The notes: generated from the letters alone by a model not told the origin. Positions 13,759-24,241 are shown, counted from the stretch's first letter. The stretch: 62,000 nucleotides of DNA from Glandiceps talaboti (GCF_964340395.1 NC_135560.1:10632598-10694597); one strand, 5' to 3'. Numbers and translations: made by a program.

Positions 13759-16700
13759 TTACCTATATCGTATACAAATATTTGAAAACCCTTTTCGTTG
13801 ATTCGCGAATCTGAAACAAATCTCATCCAAACAGTATCGCCTATGGAAACGAAGTCATCTGGGGCTGTGAAACCCGAATAGGCCCATATGACACTGGTAT
13901 TCTGAGACGGGGTATCTCCATTGCCAGCAAAATAGTGGTCACAGCAAGACTCGGTGTAGAAGTCTCCGAAGATAACATCAATGCTAGTCCCTTGTTGAGT
14001 ACTGATAATCCACTGGCATCTCGCATCGTCGGGATAGTTCGATGGGTAGTTTGGAGAAGTAATATTTACGTTACCGTCAATCGGAATGGAGATGGTTTCG
14101 GTACAGTTACCTAGAGGGTGAAAACCGACGATAGTTGTCATTGAAATATTATGTCAGTTTTGCGTACTGGTAGAGGTAGAGATTATCATATTATCATCAC
14201 TTACTTTCATATATGTTACCATAGACCTCACATCGACATCCAAACCAGAAGACATTGGTCAGTTGTCAAGGGCAACGTGGCATTATGACAGTAATACTGT
14301 CTACTCACAGAGTCAAAATTATGATGAAACTAAATTTTGAATTTTTGCTAATGTATATCTCTTCAGTATCGTCAGCGCCACAGTATTGAAAAACATGATG
14401 GCTCTTTAGTAAGAATTACTCCTGTCAATGTAGACTAAACGTTCGTGAGAAATGATTCTTCTTGCAAGATGACACAAGTCGGTGATCGATGGCTATATAG
14501 CTATAGTATATTCTCTTGTATATCTGCAAAAATCATGTCACTTTCCTATAGAAACACAGGAAGCTCTTTATTGAAGGTCACCCGGTCTGTTGAGCTTCAT
14601 AAGGTTGTGGATCGTTTGAAAATTTGGTATGTCATGACTCAATGTATAGAACTTAAATTGAGACTCTAAATGGGGGAAATGACAAGTGTAAGAATTAATC
14701 ACCAGCACAAACTTCGAAGTAGTCTCCACAGCAGTCATCTTCAAAAATACAGTCCCTCCTACAGCTGCAGGCGAATTTCTCGTTATACTGTTCACATAGA
14801 CCATCACAGGATCCGTAACCTGCACAGAAAGAATGGATCGTTTGAACGTATGACCACATAGACAGATAAATATTAACGCAAAGTATTCTTGTCTGGTTTC
14901 ATAAATTAATGCAACGTGTGCTACATATAGACAATACAGTGACGTCTCAAGTACAACAGAAATCCAATTACCCATCTCGGTTTTACAAGTACACACCTAT
15001 GTTCAGTTATTTGCTATATCACACTTACCGGTATCATATAATCTCACTAAGAAACCTTTCGATGAGACGCTATAATCCGTATTGAAGGTTATCCAAACAG
15101 CGCCACCAAAGGACACAAAATCGTCAGGGAGGAAAGGACCCGAATGTTCCCAAATCGTAGTGCTACCGAAGCTGGGATTATTACCATGGCCGGCAGAATA
15201 GAAGTCACAACATGCCTCAGTGTTAAAATCCAAATGCTCGACGAAGATTCTTGTACCTTCAGTGGTATATGTGATCCATTCACAGTCCAAGTCATCAGGG
15301 TAATTACCAGGATAATTTGGCGACATGATGTCAACGGAGCCCTCAGATGGAATGGTTATGTTCAGGACACAGTCGACTTCAAAGGCGAAAAAGAAGCGAC
15401 AGGGGTACATATGTCAACTTAAAAATGCAAGTGCATTTAGCTAGAAAAATTCGGAAATTACATGAGCACATGGGAGAGGGTTCTAATAAAACTACATTGG
15501 TTCTGATGCATATGAACAAACCAAAAACACACACCAAATGTAATTAAATTGACGCTGTTTTATTAGTGACAATAACAAAATCTAGATGGAACGCCCAAAA
15601 AATTAATTAAGTGATTTTTTACCAAATGGACCAAATCGCGAATGACTCATCCATTAATTTGATCAAATGGTGTTAAGTAAATCCACGCTTAGATTTGTTT
15701 CATCATAACAAAGTTAATTAGATGTAAAATCCACCTTCTAATTAAATCGACCCTTTTTTATTTATAAGAACAAATTTTGAGTGTATTTTTAATCAAATTT
15801 CCACGAAGTTAATTAATTGCATTATTGTATAATTAAACCAACCCTACTTACTCAATGAAATTAATTAAATTGAAATCTTTTTACTCAATGAAAAAATGTT
15901 GATAGAAACACCCATTCCAATTAAACCAAGATATATCATTGTTTACATTAGTAAACGTGGCATCTTGACTTTGCATTACTAACATCAGCCATCGAACCAT
16001 AACCAATAAAAAGGCTGCCTTTGGTATTTGAATTTGTTTTTGTTTTCTTAAGATACATTATAACTAATCAGAAGAACTGTTGGGTGTTGTCGGATATATA
16101 TGTACTCTAGTGATTGGTCTATAGTTTTAGTTATAATTCATTTTTACATACTTCGCGTATTTGTTCTTGTTTTGAATACACAATTAATATGCAACGCGGT
16201 TAATGCAATGAATGCGCTCGCGCGCGCGCGTGCATGTGTACGTGTGTGTGTGTGTGAATTTTTCCTTCAAGTAAAGTGGTTCGTACTCCTAAAAAGTTAT
16301 AACAGTGTCTGAAACAGAAATACAGTTTAGTGACGAACAAAATGAAATAAAATAAGATACAACAGACTAATCGATAACCCACTGCATTCTAATTAATGAT
16401 AATGTAATAATTAAACAAGTGTTAACACACAAAATAGAGATGAGACTTTACAGGCAGATACTAAAGGAAACCCTACCTTCTGGAGGCATTGCTGTTGATG
16501 GAATTGCAGTAACATTAAGACCTGCAAGTAAGTGTAATGAAAGTAGTCAATATCAAACATCGTTTGGGTATAAACGTGTTGCTGTGAACATCTTCGTTGT
16601 ATCAATGACCGGCCCTACGTAGAATATGTACACGTAGTCTTGTTATTTTTCCAGATATGAACATCCGGGGTACTTGCTGGGCAAGTAAAACTGATATTGC

Positions 16701-17714
16701 ACTATTCAATCGGTTGGCATGTAATAAAAGTATTACACACCCAATGTGGGCACTTACAGAATGTTATCCACCCTCCTCGCGGTAACGTTTGACAGATAAC
16801 CATCCGATCACTATATAAAAATCGACAGTTATACATACGGCCCGGATGGGTTTTGCGGACCGAGGCTATACTGCAGAAGGGCCTCAGCAGGTTTCATCAT
16901 CTACCTCCGAGTCGGAGAATGCTAACATATATTTGAAATTGGACATTTTGTTGACAGTGTTGTAAACTGCTTTCGGCACAGTGTGGGAAGTCGTTACTGT
17001 ACTGACATTATCTATTCATTATTATTGTAAATATGGGACATGGTGTTACCATGGTAATAGTTATAATTGTGATAATGGTTAAATCGCGTAGGCGTATCAC
17101 CAAGTGGGTCGGTACGTTATGTTTACTGACCCATTTTTGTTTTCAGCTCCGAGGAATAAAAATTGGGTCAATATGCAAATACTGGACATCTAAATGTATA
17201 CTGTAATAGCCTATGATAACATCAATAAGATTGAAGTTACGAAATTAAACTTCTCGATAGTCAGCATACATATATTGTCATTAAATCGCCATAACTATCA
17301 ACGTCTCTCTCAGCTACATCCGAGGACACACAGCTGTAAAAATGATGTACCTGCTGGAGAGTGTATTCATTTTGTTAAACAATTTTTTGTTGCTAATACT
17401 TGATGTATTTTAACTATTATCGGTGTCGCCAAGAAAAAGTGTATTGAAATAGTCAAATGAATTTCCCCATAGCACTGGCGTAATCTAATGATCTATCACT
17501 GACGTTGCATTGCTTTGTAGGCCCTTAGCAGCGTAAATGACAGTAGTGCAACATGTCGTGCGAGTGACTTGTATCGTCTATGATACATGCAATTATTGCC
17601 CGATAGAGCTCCCAACATTTCCTTTGCAATACATAGGGCGTGATGTTAGATATATTGCATGATTTTAAGTATATATCTTACCGAAGCGCTTTAATTTTCT
17701 AATTATATGTATTT

Positions 17715-17777
<63 letters not shown>

Positions 17778-18448
17778 TCTATTTATTTATTTATTTATTT
17801 ATTTATTTATCTATTTATCTATTTATTCACTCACTCATTCTCGAAGCTATTACAAGCTATTTTGTTTTTGTACATAAAATTGTGTGACTACTTCTATGCC
17901 AAATAACATAGTTCAAATAATTACAGTGTAATGTCTATATAGTAAGTTTAGGTTTTTTCTTCCTTTTTTTTACATTCTTGAAATAAGTTATAGTTAATGC
18001 ATATATAAAGTGAACCAGCTTACAAACTAATGCGAAATCCGGACAGCAGTCACCATAGTCGAGACAAGCTGAGTCACAACAACAGGATTCCGTCACGGCG
18101 CAACGGCCACATGCCCCTTCACAAGACGGAAACCCTGATAAGAGATCAATTATCATGCAATATTTCGTCAACGAGATATAAATGCGATTGTAGGCATGAC
18201 AACACGTTTATCACTGTCAATGCGATGACGCGTGTAACTTTTTGTCGAGGCCCAGCTATCTGCGATCTTCACAATACATAGCGGAGGTGTACATTATATC
18301 AATAAGTAACAGACACTATTTTAAGAAACCATGTCTTTGTGCACTCTATGTGTATATGTGTCAAAGTTTTTGAAAGTATTTTGCTGTTTGCGATAATTGC
18401 CGTCGCCAGCGGCATCACCCGCACCACCATAGCAGTTATGCCCGCCGT

Positions 18449-18504
<56 letters not shown>

Positions 18505-18507
18505 TAC

Positions 18508-18552
<45 letters not shown>

Positions 18553-19413
18553 ACGTACTTCTGTACTCATGCAAACAGTTTCACCACTTGCTGCTCAACG
18601 TAACATATATTACTTAGCATATTTTTTAAAAGGATGTCCACGTACTTATGTAGAAGATTTGCTTTTAGGCTATGTAATGGTAGGAACTTGTTTTATGGAT
18701 GGATATTTGCATTAATAACAAATACATTGATCAATGTTACCATGAATACATAACTATCTGTTAATCACACTAACTTAGCGCTGCAACTGGATATATTTCT
18801 TAAACATGTTTAGTAAGATACAAAAACTTACTCGTAATATCGTATACACTGAACAGTATTGAATCACCTATGGGTGAACATATTCTTTGTAGCTGTATAC
18901 ATGCGATAAATCAATCAAATCAATTTTGGATCCTTTTAAAATATGTTTAAAATATGTTACTATATCATTTCAATCACAATATTTATCGTTATAATAAGTT
19001 CCTACCATTACAGAGCCTAAAAGCGAATCTTCTATGGAGTACGCAAAAATTGTCAAAAAATATGCTAAGTAAATTTATTAACATGTACAAATTTTAACAA
19101 AAAGAAGTTATGTCTTGTGTTGTCTAACCCTATCGAAATATACGCAAAAATATAAAAGATGAACAAATTATATTAATTAGTATGTGGGTACTTTAACCCC
19201 AATGTCTTACTCTTGTTCAACCCAAACATTTTGTCTCAAGCAAGTTTCATATAATGTTAAACATTCCTTTTTAAATCAGCAAAAATATGCTAATAAGGCT
19301 GTAATTAATATCCACGGATTTCACACAAAATCAGTTCTAGCTATGCTAGCATACTCTCACAGTGTCTGTATACAAAAGTTCATTCAAATGAATCCTTGGT
19401 GTTTTAGATAATC

Positions 19414-19461
<48 letters not shown>

Positions 19462-21483
19462 CGCACACCACACCCAGATGGACTATACTTTCTCCTAAAT
19501 GAAATAAAGAAAGCGTGCCTCTAGCAAGTTTCGTCTAGTTTTAGAATAACCCTATCGAAGCACATGCAAACATATAAAAGATAAACAAAAAATACAGAAA
19601 AACAGTTCTTACCACTAGGTGTAGTCAAATTCTGACCTGTCAGGAAATTGTCCAGAGCAATAGTTGTTCCGGAGGGAAAGGTAAAAACAGAAAATAATCA
19701 ACCATTAATTATATGTACTAGTAAGCTTAAAGTTAATGGACATCACTCTGTAGTTGAAGCAAATAACACTACAGGGTGCTGTGATTATTTACCATCATTG
19801 CTATAAACAGTGTATTACCACAATATCTTCAAAAGTATGTCAACAGCTGACAAAATCCCATTAATCCGGAACGTTTTATCTCTAATCTTAGCATTCATAT
19901 CATACCGTTACGAACAAACAAACAAACAAATAGAATCATTTCAATAGTGTCGTGCGCAAAACAATACCTTCAGAAGCCATAAAATTCATTTTATAGTTCA
20001 TTTTTACAACTTCGTGAAATTATTACATTTCGATCAGTTGCTTATTATGTCATTCCGTTTACTACTTTGTGTCTTTAGTTAATCCCTTGTTGTGGTGATT
20101 CCATGTTCCACCTGATAGTAAATTCCACCCGTGACGTAAACTGAAAAAAGTATAGTTTGTTGGTTCTAATCTTCACCAAGTTTATGTCTTTCTACAACAA
20201 TAATAACAAGTGATGTAAATATTTGAATAGGTGTAATATCCAAATAATGCATTACAGGTGGTTTCTTAATCTTGATCAAGAATAGCGACACTCTAAAATA
20301 ATCATTAAACTCATTATATATTTATAACATCTACATTTTTTTCTAATTTAGAATTTTTTTAAACATGCATGGAATATCCACATAAACAGCGCCATCTATC
20401 ATGAGTGACGAAGACCTCAGACCACTATAGAGTTCTCTAATAGTGGTCTGAGACAAGACTGACTGTTTGCAGTTGAAAGCTCTCAGCTTATCAAAAAGTG
20501 TGTTGTGTGTATTGGTTAAAATTTTAGTATTCATGAAACAAGACTTTTCGTTAAAACAGTACAATTCTTGGATTGTCTTTATTACAGCTATGACGAGATA
20601 TTCATATTCAGATTACAGGCCTTACAAACATTATCCGCTATACCTTCAAACCTCATGTAAAACGAGGCAGATCATAAAACTTTCATGAGCCCGAAATGTT
20701 TCTCTTGAGTCTGCAATAAGTAGATATATCACTGGCAGAACACCTATACCACGACAGTCGATCGTGCTCTTATCCTGATGAAGGCTCCAGTATGAAGCCG
20801 AAACGTTGAAATATTAAATAAAGATCTCAACAGTAGAAGTCGTGTCTTATTTTCTTACAAACCCAAACTAGCAACATGTTATAAGGTTGAAAGGAAAACA
20901 AAATGTCCCACATGATATATTTTATTTTTAACCAGAATGAGGAAATAACTATAAAAAAAATATTTCTCTGTGAATAAACATATGCTTAAATGTTAGTCAA
21001 ATACTCATCGATCATGTCTACGCAGAATATCTTGACCCGACGAAGTAATAATCAATGTTCTACACTAGCTAAAATAAAGTGACACAGCTTATATATTTTT
21101 AACATATGGTCCCGCATTTGCTAAATATTATTCAAAATTTACGGATTTGTGATTTAGATTCATCGTTCATTGAATTTCGCAATATTTCATCCACGGTGTA
21201 ACATTCAGCACTATATTCATATAATATGAGAATTTTGAAGACTCTGAGAAGAAAACGTGAGACAAGTCTGCAGATATAGTCTATAAAAATAATGACGGAA
21301 GTAAACAATATATACACATGACAAGTCACTCCTAGAGTAAATAAATAAAATGATGACATTCTTGTAGTTGACAAATTTGGGGATACCAAGATTCCCGATA
21401 TTTCACTTACCATTTGTCTGTCGTGTATATATGATGTGTACGACAACAAGAGTTGCTAGTGTTAACGGCACAAAAGTCTTCAT
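6314..21483 (-). CDS. Secreted multidomain protein with six alternating somatomedin-B and CUB domains (3' end not found)
   Basis: Fourteen exons, joined in order: 21411-21483 (signal), 19613-19636 (microexon, tentative), 18024-18134 SMB1, 15029-15376 CUB1, 14703-14819 SMB2, 13763-14110 CUB2, 13090-13206 SMB3, 11650-11997 CUB3, 10669-10785 SMB4, 9213-9557 CUB4, 8497-8610 SMB5, 7778-8125 CUB5, 7254-7367 SMB6, 6314-6661 CUB6. The joined frame is open for 957 residues. Every intron is phase 1 and every domain is one exon, the classic layout for exon shuffling and tandem exon-pair duplication. CUB domains are beta-sandwich, often Ca-dependent, protein-binding modules; SMB domains are small cystine knots known from vitronectin and ENPP proteins. 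The protein is predicted extracellular; its partner and function are unknown. No enzyme domain is visible. The C-terminus (secreted, membrane or GPI-anchored) cannot be told because the last exon or exons are missing. Confidence 0.9.
7254..7367 (-). CDS. SMB6 exon
   Basis: 114 nt, phase 1 to 1, residues about 804-841. It reads GSCEGLCGYFNW, then DCSCAGDC and DNCCSDYFEECA: all eight SMB cysteines in standard order (C, C, C-x-C, C, CC, C). Acceptor TTTACAG, donor GTAAGT. Confidence 0.92.
7778..8125 (-). CDS. CUB5 exon
   Basis: 348 nt, phase 1 to 1, residues about 688-803. It begins DCVETVIVPTGG, with SPNYPDNYPNDARCQW and FVTELDSDFLTVGDG. The segment ends YATLQHLDG. It is the most divergent CUB in its second half (NRHSGATLPSDF), with no cysteines there. 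Confidence 0.93.
8497..8610 (-). CDS. SMB5 exon
   Basis: 114 nt, phase 1 to 1, residues about 650-687: TSCAGMCGEYNS, GCSCESSC, DDCCEDYYEICA. Eight cysteines in SMB order. Confidence 0.92.
8740..8835. repeat. Two diverged tandem units with a GGTGGCGCTG-type core
   Basis: ACAGCGCCACCAGCGACAT and ACAGCGCCGCCAACGACAT start about 53 bp apart, each followed by a similar GTTGAAGA or GTTGAAAA segment. This lies in the intron between CUB4 and SMB5. Confidence 0.6.
9157..9210. repeat. Foldback (hairpin) element abutting the CUB4 donor
   Basis: TTTGACCACAGACCCTCCAC and its near-complement GTGGAGGGTCTATGGTTTGA face each other across a short GC-rich loop. The element starts within a few bases of the donor at 9211-9212 (minus strand), so the spliced strand carries the hairpin immediately after GTGGGT. 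The half CATAGACCCTCCAC recurs in the HMGCR 3' UTR at 44920. Confidence 0.8.
9213..9557 (-). CDS. CUB4 exon
   Basis: 345 nt (one codon shorter than its siblings), phase 1 to 1, residues about 535-649. It begins DCYDIITLPVGG, with SPNYPNNYPNDARCEW and FLTESSDVIFAGHGDHP. It ends FNITITEG before the donor GTGGGT, which directly joins the foldback at 9157-9210. Confidence 0.92.
10669..10785 (-). CDS. SMB4 exon
   Basis: 117 nt, phase 1 to 1, residues about 496-534: YGSCVGYCNAYND, QCSCKLNC, DSCCGDYFQVCA. Eight SMB cysteines; donor GTAGGC, acceptor TTCGTAG. Confidence 0.92.
11121..11200. repeat. (GA)n / (GT)n / G-run compound repeat
   Basis: Interrupted GA units, then GTGTGT, then a 10-base G run, in the intron between CUB3 and SMB4. 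Confidence 0.95.
11650..11997 (-). CDS. CUB3 exon
   Basis: 348 nt, phase 1 to 1, residues about 380-495. It begins NCTWNITLGRGES, with TPNYPLDYPNNARCQW and FFTEQCCDYYSAGNG. It carries a vicinal CC at the position where typical CUBs have one cysteine; the usual downstream partner is missing. NCT is an N-glycosylation sequon. Confidence 0.94.
13090..13206 (-). CDS. SMB3 exon
   Basis: 117 nt, phase 1 to 1, residues about 341-379: HGSCEGYCGAYNE, GCSCYYDC, DDCCVDYFEVCA. Eight SMB cysteines. Confidence 0.93.
13227..13323. repeat. Small foldback element
   Basis: TGATTATGCATCCCGGGGAG at the left and CTCCCAGAGTTGCATAATCG at the right are imperfect inverted repeats. Inside, GGGGAGCCTCGG and GGGGAGCCTGGA form a direct repeat. 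It sits about 20 bp upstream of the SMB3 exon (transcript sense). Confidence 0.6.
13681..13752. repeat. (CA)n microsatellite next to CUB2 donor
   Basis: About 36 AC units beginning some 10 bp inside the intron that follows CUB2 on the minus strand, where it reads as a (GT)n tract just after the 5' splice site. Confidence 0.97.
13763..14110 (-). CDS. CUB2 exon
   Basis: 348 nt, phase 1 to 1, residues about 225-340. It begins NCTETISIPIDG, with SPNYPSNYPDDARCQW and FYTESCCDHYFAGNGDTP; vicinal CC as in CUB1 and CUB3. It ends FQIFVYDIG. The donor GTAAGT is followed at once by GT repeats. Confidence 0.94.
14703..14819 (-). CDS. SMB2 exon
   Basis: 117 nt, phase 1 to 1, residues about 186-224: YGSCDGLCEQYNE, ACSCRRDC, DDCCGDYFEVCA. 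The donor GTGATT is weaker than in the sibling exons; the acceptor CTGTGCAG is strong. Confidence 0.92.
15029..15376 (-). CDS. CUB1 exon
   Basis: 348 nt, phase 1 to 1, residues about 70-185. It begins DCVLNITIPSEG, with SPNYPGNYPDDLDCEW and FNTEACCDFYSAGHG. Direct splicing from SMB1 would create TTC (Phe) at the junction in place of the last SMB cysteine; see the SMB1 entry. Confidence 0.93.
15377..18023. other. Intron between SMB1 and CUB1, no gene recognised
   Basis: 2.6 kb. It contains an AT-rich stretch of AATTAATT motifs (15540-15960), a mixed CGCG/TGTG patch near 16218-16256 and the (TTTA)n tract at 17712. I looked for a further CUB or SMB exon on the minus strand and saw none. Confidence 0.6.
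17712..17826. repeat. (TTTA)n microsatellite
   Basis: About 28 TTTA units with three TCTA variants near its ends. Confidence 0.97.
18024..18134 (-). CDS. SMB1 exon (divergent somatomedin-B module)
   Basis: 111 nt, phase 1 to 1, residues about 33-69: FPSCEGACGRCAVTES, then CCCDSAC and DYGDCCPDFALV. It has extra cysteines compared with SMB2-6 (GRC and a CCC run). The donor T|GTAAGC interrupts what looks like the codon of the final cysteine, so that cysteine is restored only if the next exon starts with GT or GC. CUB1 starts with TC. Confidence 0.85.
18449..18551. repeat. (ATC)n trinucleotide repeat
   Basis: About 34 units with one TTACC interruption near 18503. It gives long poly-Ser and poly-Asp readings in two frames, which are not genes. 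Confidence 0.98.
18639..19044. mobile_element. Foldback/MITE-like element with about 50-bp terminal inverted repeats
   Basis: The left arm (18639-18695) contains GCTTTTAGGCTATGTAATGG then TAGGAACTTG. The right arm (18990-19044) contains the reverse complement with about 85-90 percent match. The interior (about 290 bp) is AT-rich with no open frame, as in a non-autonomous DNA transposon. Intronic in the SMB-CUB gene. Confidence 0.75.
19414..19460. repeat. (GACA)n microsatellite
   Basis: About 12 units. Confidence 0.97.
19613..19636 (-). CDS. Candidate 24-nt microexon of the SMB-CUB gene
   Basis: Minus strand: acceptor TTTCCTGACAG, 24 nt, then donor GTAAGAAC. Phase is 1 to 1, so it adds eight residues (QNLTTPS plus a split Gly) with an N-L-T sequon between signal peptide and SMB1. 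Including or skipping it keeps frame, so it may be alternatively used. Rests on splice consensus alone. Confidence 0.45.
20416..20452. repeat. Perfect short hairpin
   Basis: CTCAGACCACTAT pairs perfectly with ATAGTGGTCTGAG (13 bp); the loop adds a further AGAG/CTCT pairing. It lies in intron 1 of the SMB-CUB gene. Confidence 0.9.
20771..20850 (+). mobile_element. Retroelement 3'-terminal motif with hammerhead-like core (Penelope-type?)
   Basis: CTGATGA at 20775-20781, an 18-nt spacer able to pair GGC with GCC, then GAAAC at 20800-20804. After that, GTTGA at 20805 can pair with TCAAC near 20828. This resembles the hammerhead core found in Penelope-like elements, but one extra A after CTGATGA spoils the canonical junction with stem II. 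No reverse-transcriptase frame was recognised next to it. Family assignment is from memory of the motif and is tentative. Confidence 0.35.
21411..21483 (-). CDS. Signal-peptide first coding exon of the SMB-CUB gene
   Basis: The ATG at 21483 opens MKTFVPLTLATLVVV, a classic secretion signal, running 24 codons plus G to the donor GTAAGT (phase 1). Both candidate next exons begin with two bases that complete a Gly codon. The ATG is the only in-frame start near the donor that yields a signal peptide. Confidence 0.85.
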
Positions 21484-21539
21484 ACTTGTGTCGAGTACAT
21501 CACAGAGACTGTGTAGTTATATGTACAATATAGTACTGA

Positions 21540-21547
21540 TGACGTCA
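21540..21547. promoter_or_regulatory. CRE-like palindrome TGACGTCA upstream of the SMB-CUB gene
   Basis: A perfect CREB/ATF octamer 57 bp upstream of the start codon on the minus strand. The transcription start is unknown, so this may be promoter or 5' UTR. Confidence 0.35.
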
Positions 21548-22927
21548 TTTTAGATGAACTACATCCAGACACTCTTCGCTTAAAATACAGTCTGTTATCT
21601 AGTTATGTAGATATGATTGGTTCAGGTGTCTGATGTTGTATATTTCACATGTCATATTTCAACATATTTATCTGTTATCATTTGATATGTTTTTGAAAAC
21701 TATTCAATTGCATCATATATCCCCCCCCCCCGATATAAATAATAAATAAAAAGATAGAAATCACATGCAAGATTCACAAAAATTCAATTCCCTTTTTTGA
21801 AACTGTTGATTTCTTGTCTTGGAAAGAATCATAATATTTATTTTTTGACATGTTAAATTTGTACTATATATACAAATACATGATAAGGACTACGTGGGAA
21901 AAATAGTTTGATATCACTAACTTTACAGCCTCCACCCCTTCCCTCCTATAACAAACAACCATAGTCAGTTGATATCCGCAGTTCACCAAGAGCGCTATGC
22001 AAAAAGATAAAATCGTTCACGATTAATCATTCTTTGGAAGACACGAATTGATAATGGAGGTGTATGTACTATGGTCTATTTGGTGTGACGTCATTGCACA
22101 CGCAATATGCTAATTTGCAATTAAATAAACTGTAATTTTACTCCGTCTGACCACAATTGAAATTTGTTTTACTCAGATTACCCGCAATACCCCCCCCTCC
22201 CCTCCACACTCACTCTAATACATTAAAGGCTCACTGGTAGACAAACATTCGTCAATATTCATACTAAAACTAAATATTGAGCATGTAAGCAGCAGCGGAA
22301 CAATCAGTCCGAAAAGGGCAACAATGGAAATGATTAGTTGGAGGGGAAAAAGGAGACGACGGGAAAGGAAGGGGCCGGGGTTGTCTGGCGGCATTAAGGA
22401 ACTAACCAACATGAAATATTTCAACACAATGGCAGTGAACTACAAGATGTATTTTTGACGTTTAGACAAATCGTGCTCAGTTTTAATTTTTTGTATTTGT
22501 GTTGATAGTCGGTGCGGCTAATCACCACAACCACCCATGCAGTAACTTAGTGTACGTAAATGAGGGTGATAACGATACCATACTTCTCATCCGTCCTTTG
22601 ATTTGTCAAGGAATGGTTCGTCACAGAGGTTCGTCATTTTCCACTGAAGTTTCCACGGAGATGTTCATCGAAGCCCGCCCTCTTGCGGTTGTAAGATGTG
22701 ATTGTCCTCGATCACAATGTCTACGCCTGGCACGTAATATCTCAGCGTGTTCAAATCAGGTCACAGTGTTAAATATATGTACCTCTATTTGAACCTCGGT
22801 GATTTCATCAGTTCACTGTATCACAATAAGTGTACCTACTGTTGCATTAGTCAAGTTATAATGCAAAATTTTCAACATATGAGATGGGCCAAAATCCATA
22901 GGAAAAAAATGACAAATTAATTTTTGT

Positions 22928-22954
22928 AAATAAATAAATAAATAAATAAATAAA
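22928..22954. repeat. (AAAT)n short microsatellite
   Basis: Seven units. Confidence 0.95.
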
Positions 22955-24241
22955 GTGTGCGATCGATTCAAATGCATTTCTTTAGAAAAATCTATAAACC
23001 TAAGTAAGGGAAATGTAAGCGAAACAAATGTTCGTGGTTTCTCATTTTTTTTCCTTCGTCTGCCCGCACATTCCGTGAGCATCTCATTTTACTATCCTGG
23101 TATTGCAATAACACTCCTCACCACACTCCTGTAATTACAGTATGCTAGCATGCAGCCAAGTTGAAAATTAACAGATTTAAATAACGTAGACCACAACATT
23201 AACCTTGAGGATATACAATCGGATTTTATGTTCGACGTGCAATGTCACGTTAAAGTTCCGAAACGTACTCATAATATAGCTGTCTTGTTTGTTCACTTCA
23301 AGGCGTTACCTCTATCAGCAGATATATATGTCACGTGGTCAGTGCATGACAGTTCGAAATAACCCAATACATCAAACTTTTCGTGACACTTATAAGCAAT
23401 ACGCACGACCTAGACCTACTTGCCTTAATACGTTAATTTGTCGGATTATTTGTTTGAATTATGCGAACAATCTCTAGCTTTACGATGGGACATTTGTTAT
23501 GTTATTAATTAGGACAGACGCCAAGAAGCGTTGTCTGCAAGCACGTTTGTTGTCATCCTACGAACATCCTGGCCTGTCTCACCACTTCGCCTGTAATGTA
23601 TGTTGACAGTTCTCACTAGTCCGCTATCATTTTTATAAACTACTTGTAACCCAATTTCATGTCATTCAGTCGTAGTTATATCTAAGAGGCGTTAACTTCC
23701 AAGACAGATGAATGAAATAAACTTTACATTCTGTATTTATATCGCCTATGGCTCAGAAACAAATATATCATTTTCTTAAAATATCTCCCATATTCTCGGA
23801 ATAGTTTTTCTCCCCATATATAATAGCTACTACTTTGTGTTCTGCAACCAGTATCTAGGTGTGATTTTCTTCTGTTCGGCAAGAGAATGTTAGGCCTTCA
23901 ATACTATTTCTATTGTGACCCTTTGATGCATACTTTAAAAAAAGTGTGTCCTATCTGCGTGGTTTCAATTTATGTTACTCATGCAATGCAATGATGTGTG
24001 TTGTAAAATCCGTTTAAAACGAAGAGATGAATATATAAATTTGGCTGTTAATTACCAATTTCTCTTCCAAATCTACCTTTGCGATGGGACGCAAAATGAC
24101 TGATAGCCAGAATATAGAAGTTTTAGGTTGGCATAGTTAGCAGAAGTATGCTTGTATTTTATTTCATCCCTCCCCAAACCGTATGCACACACCTTCACAA
24201 ATGTAATATGTATGTATATTTGTAAACATATTTAATGTAAA

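Noticed and set aside
18299-18617. Poly-Asp and poly-Ser frames
   Set aside because: Translations of the (ATC)n repeat.
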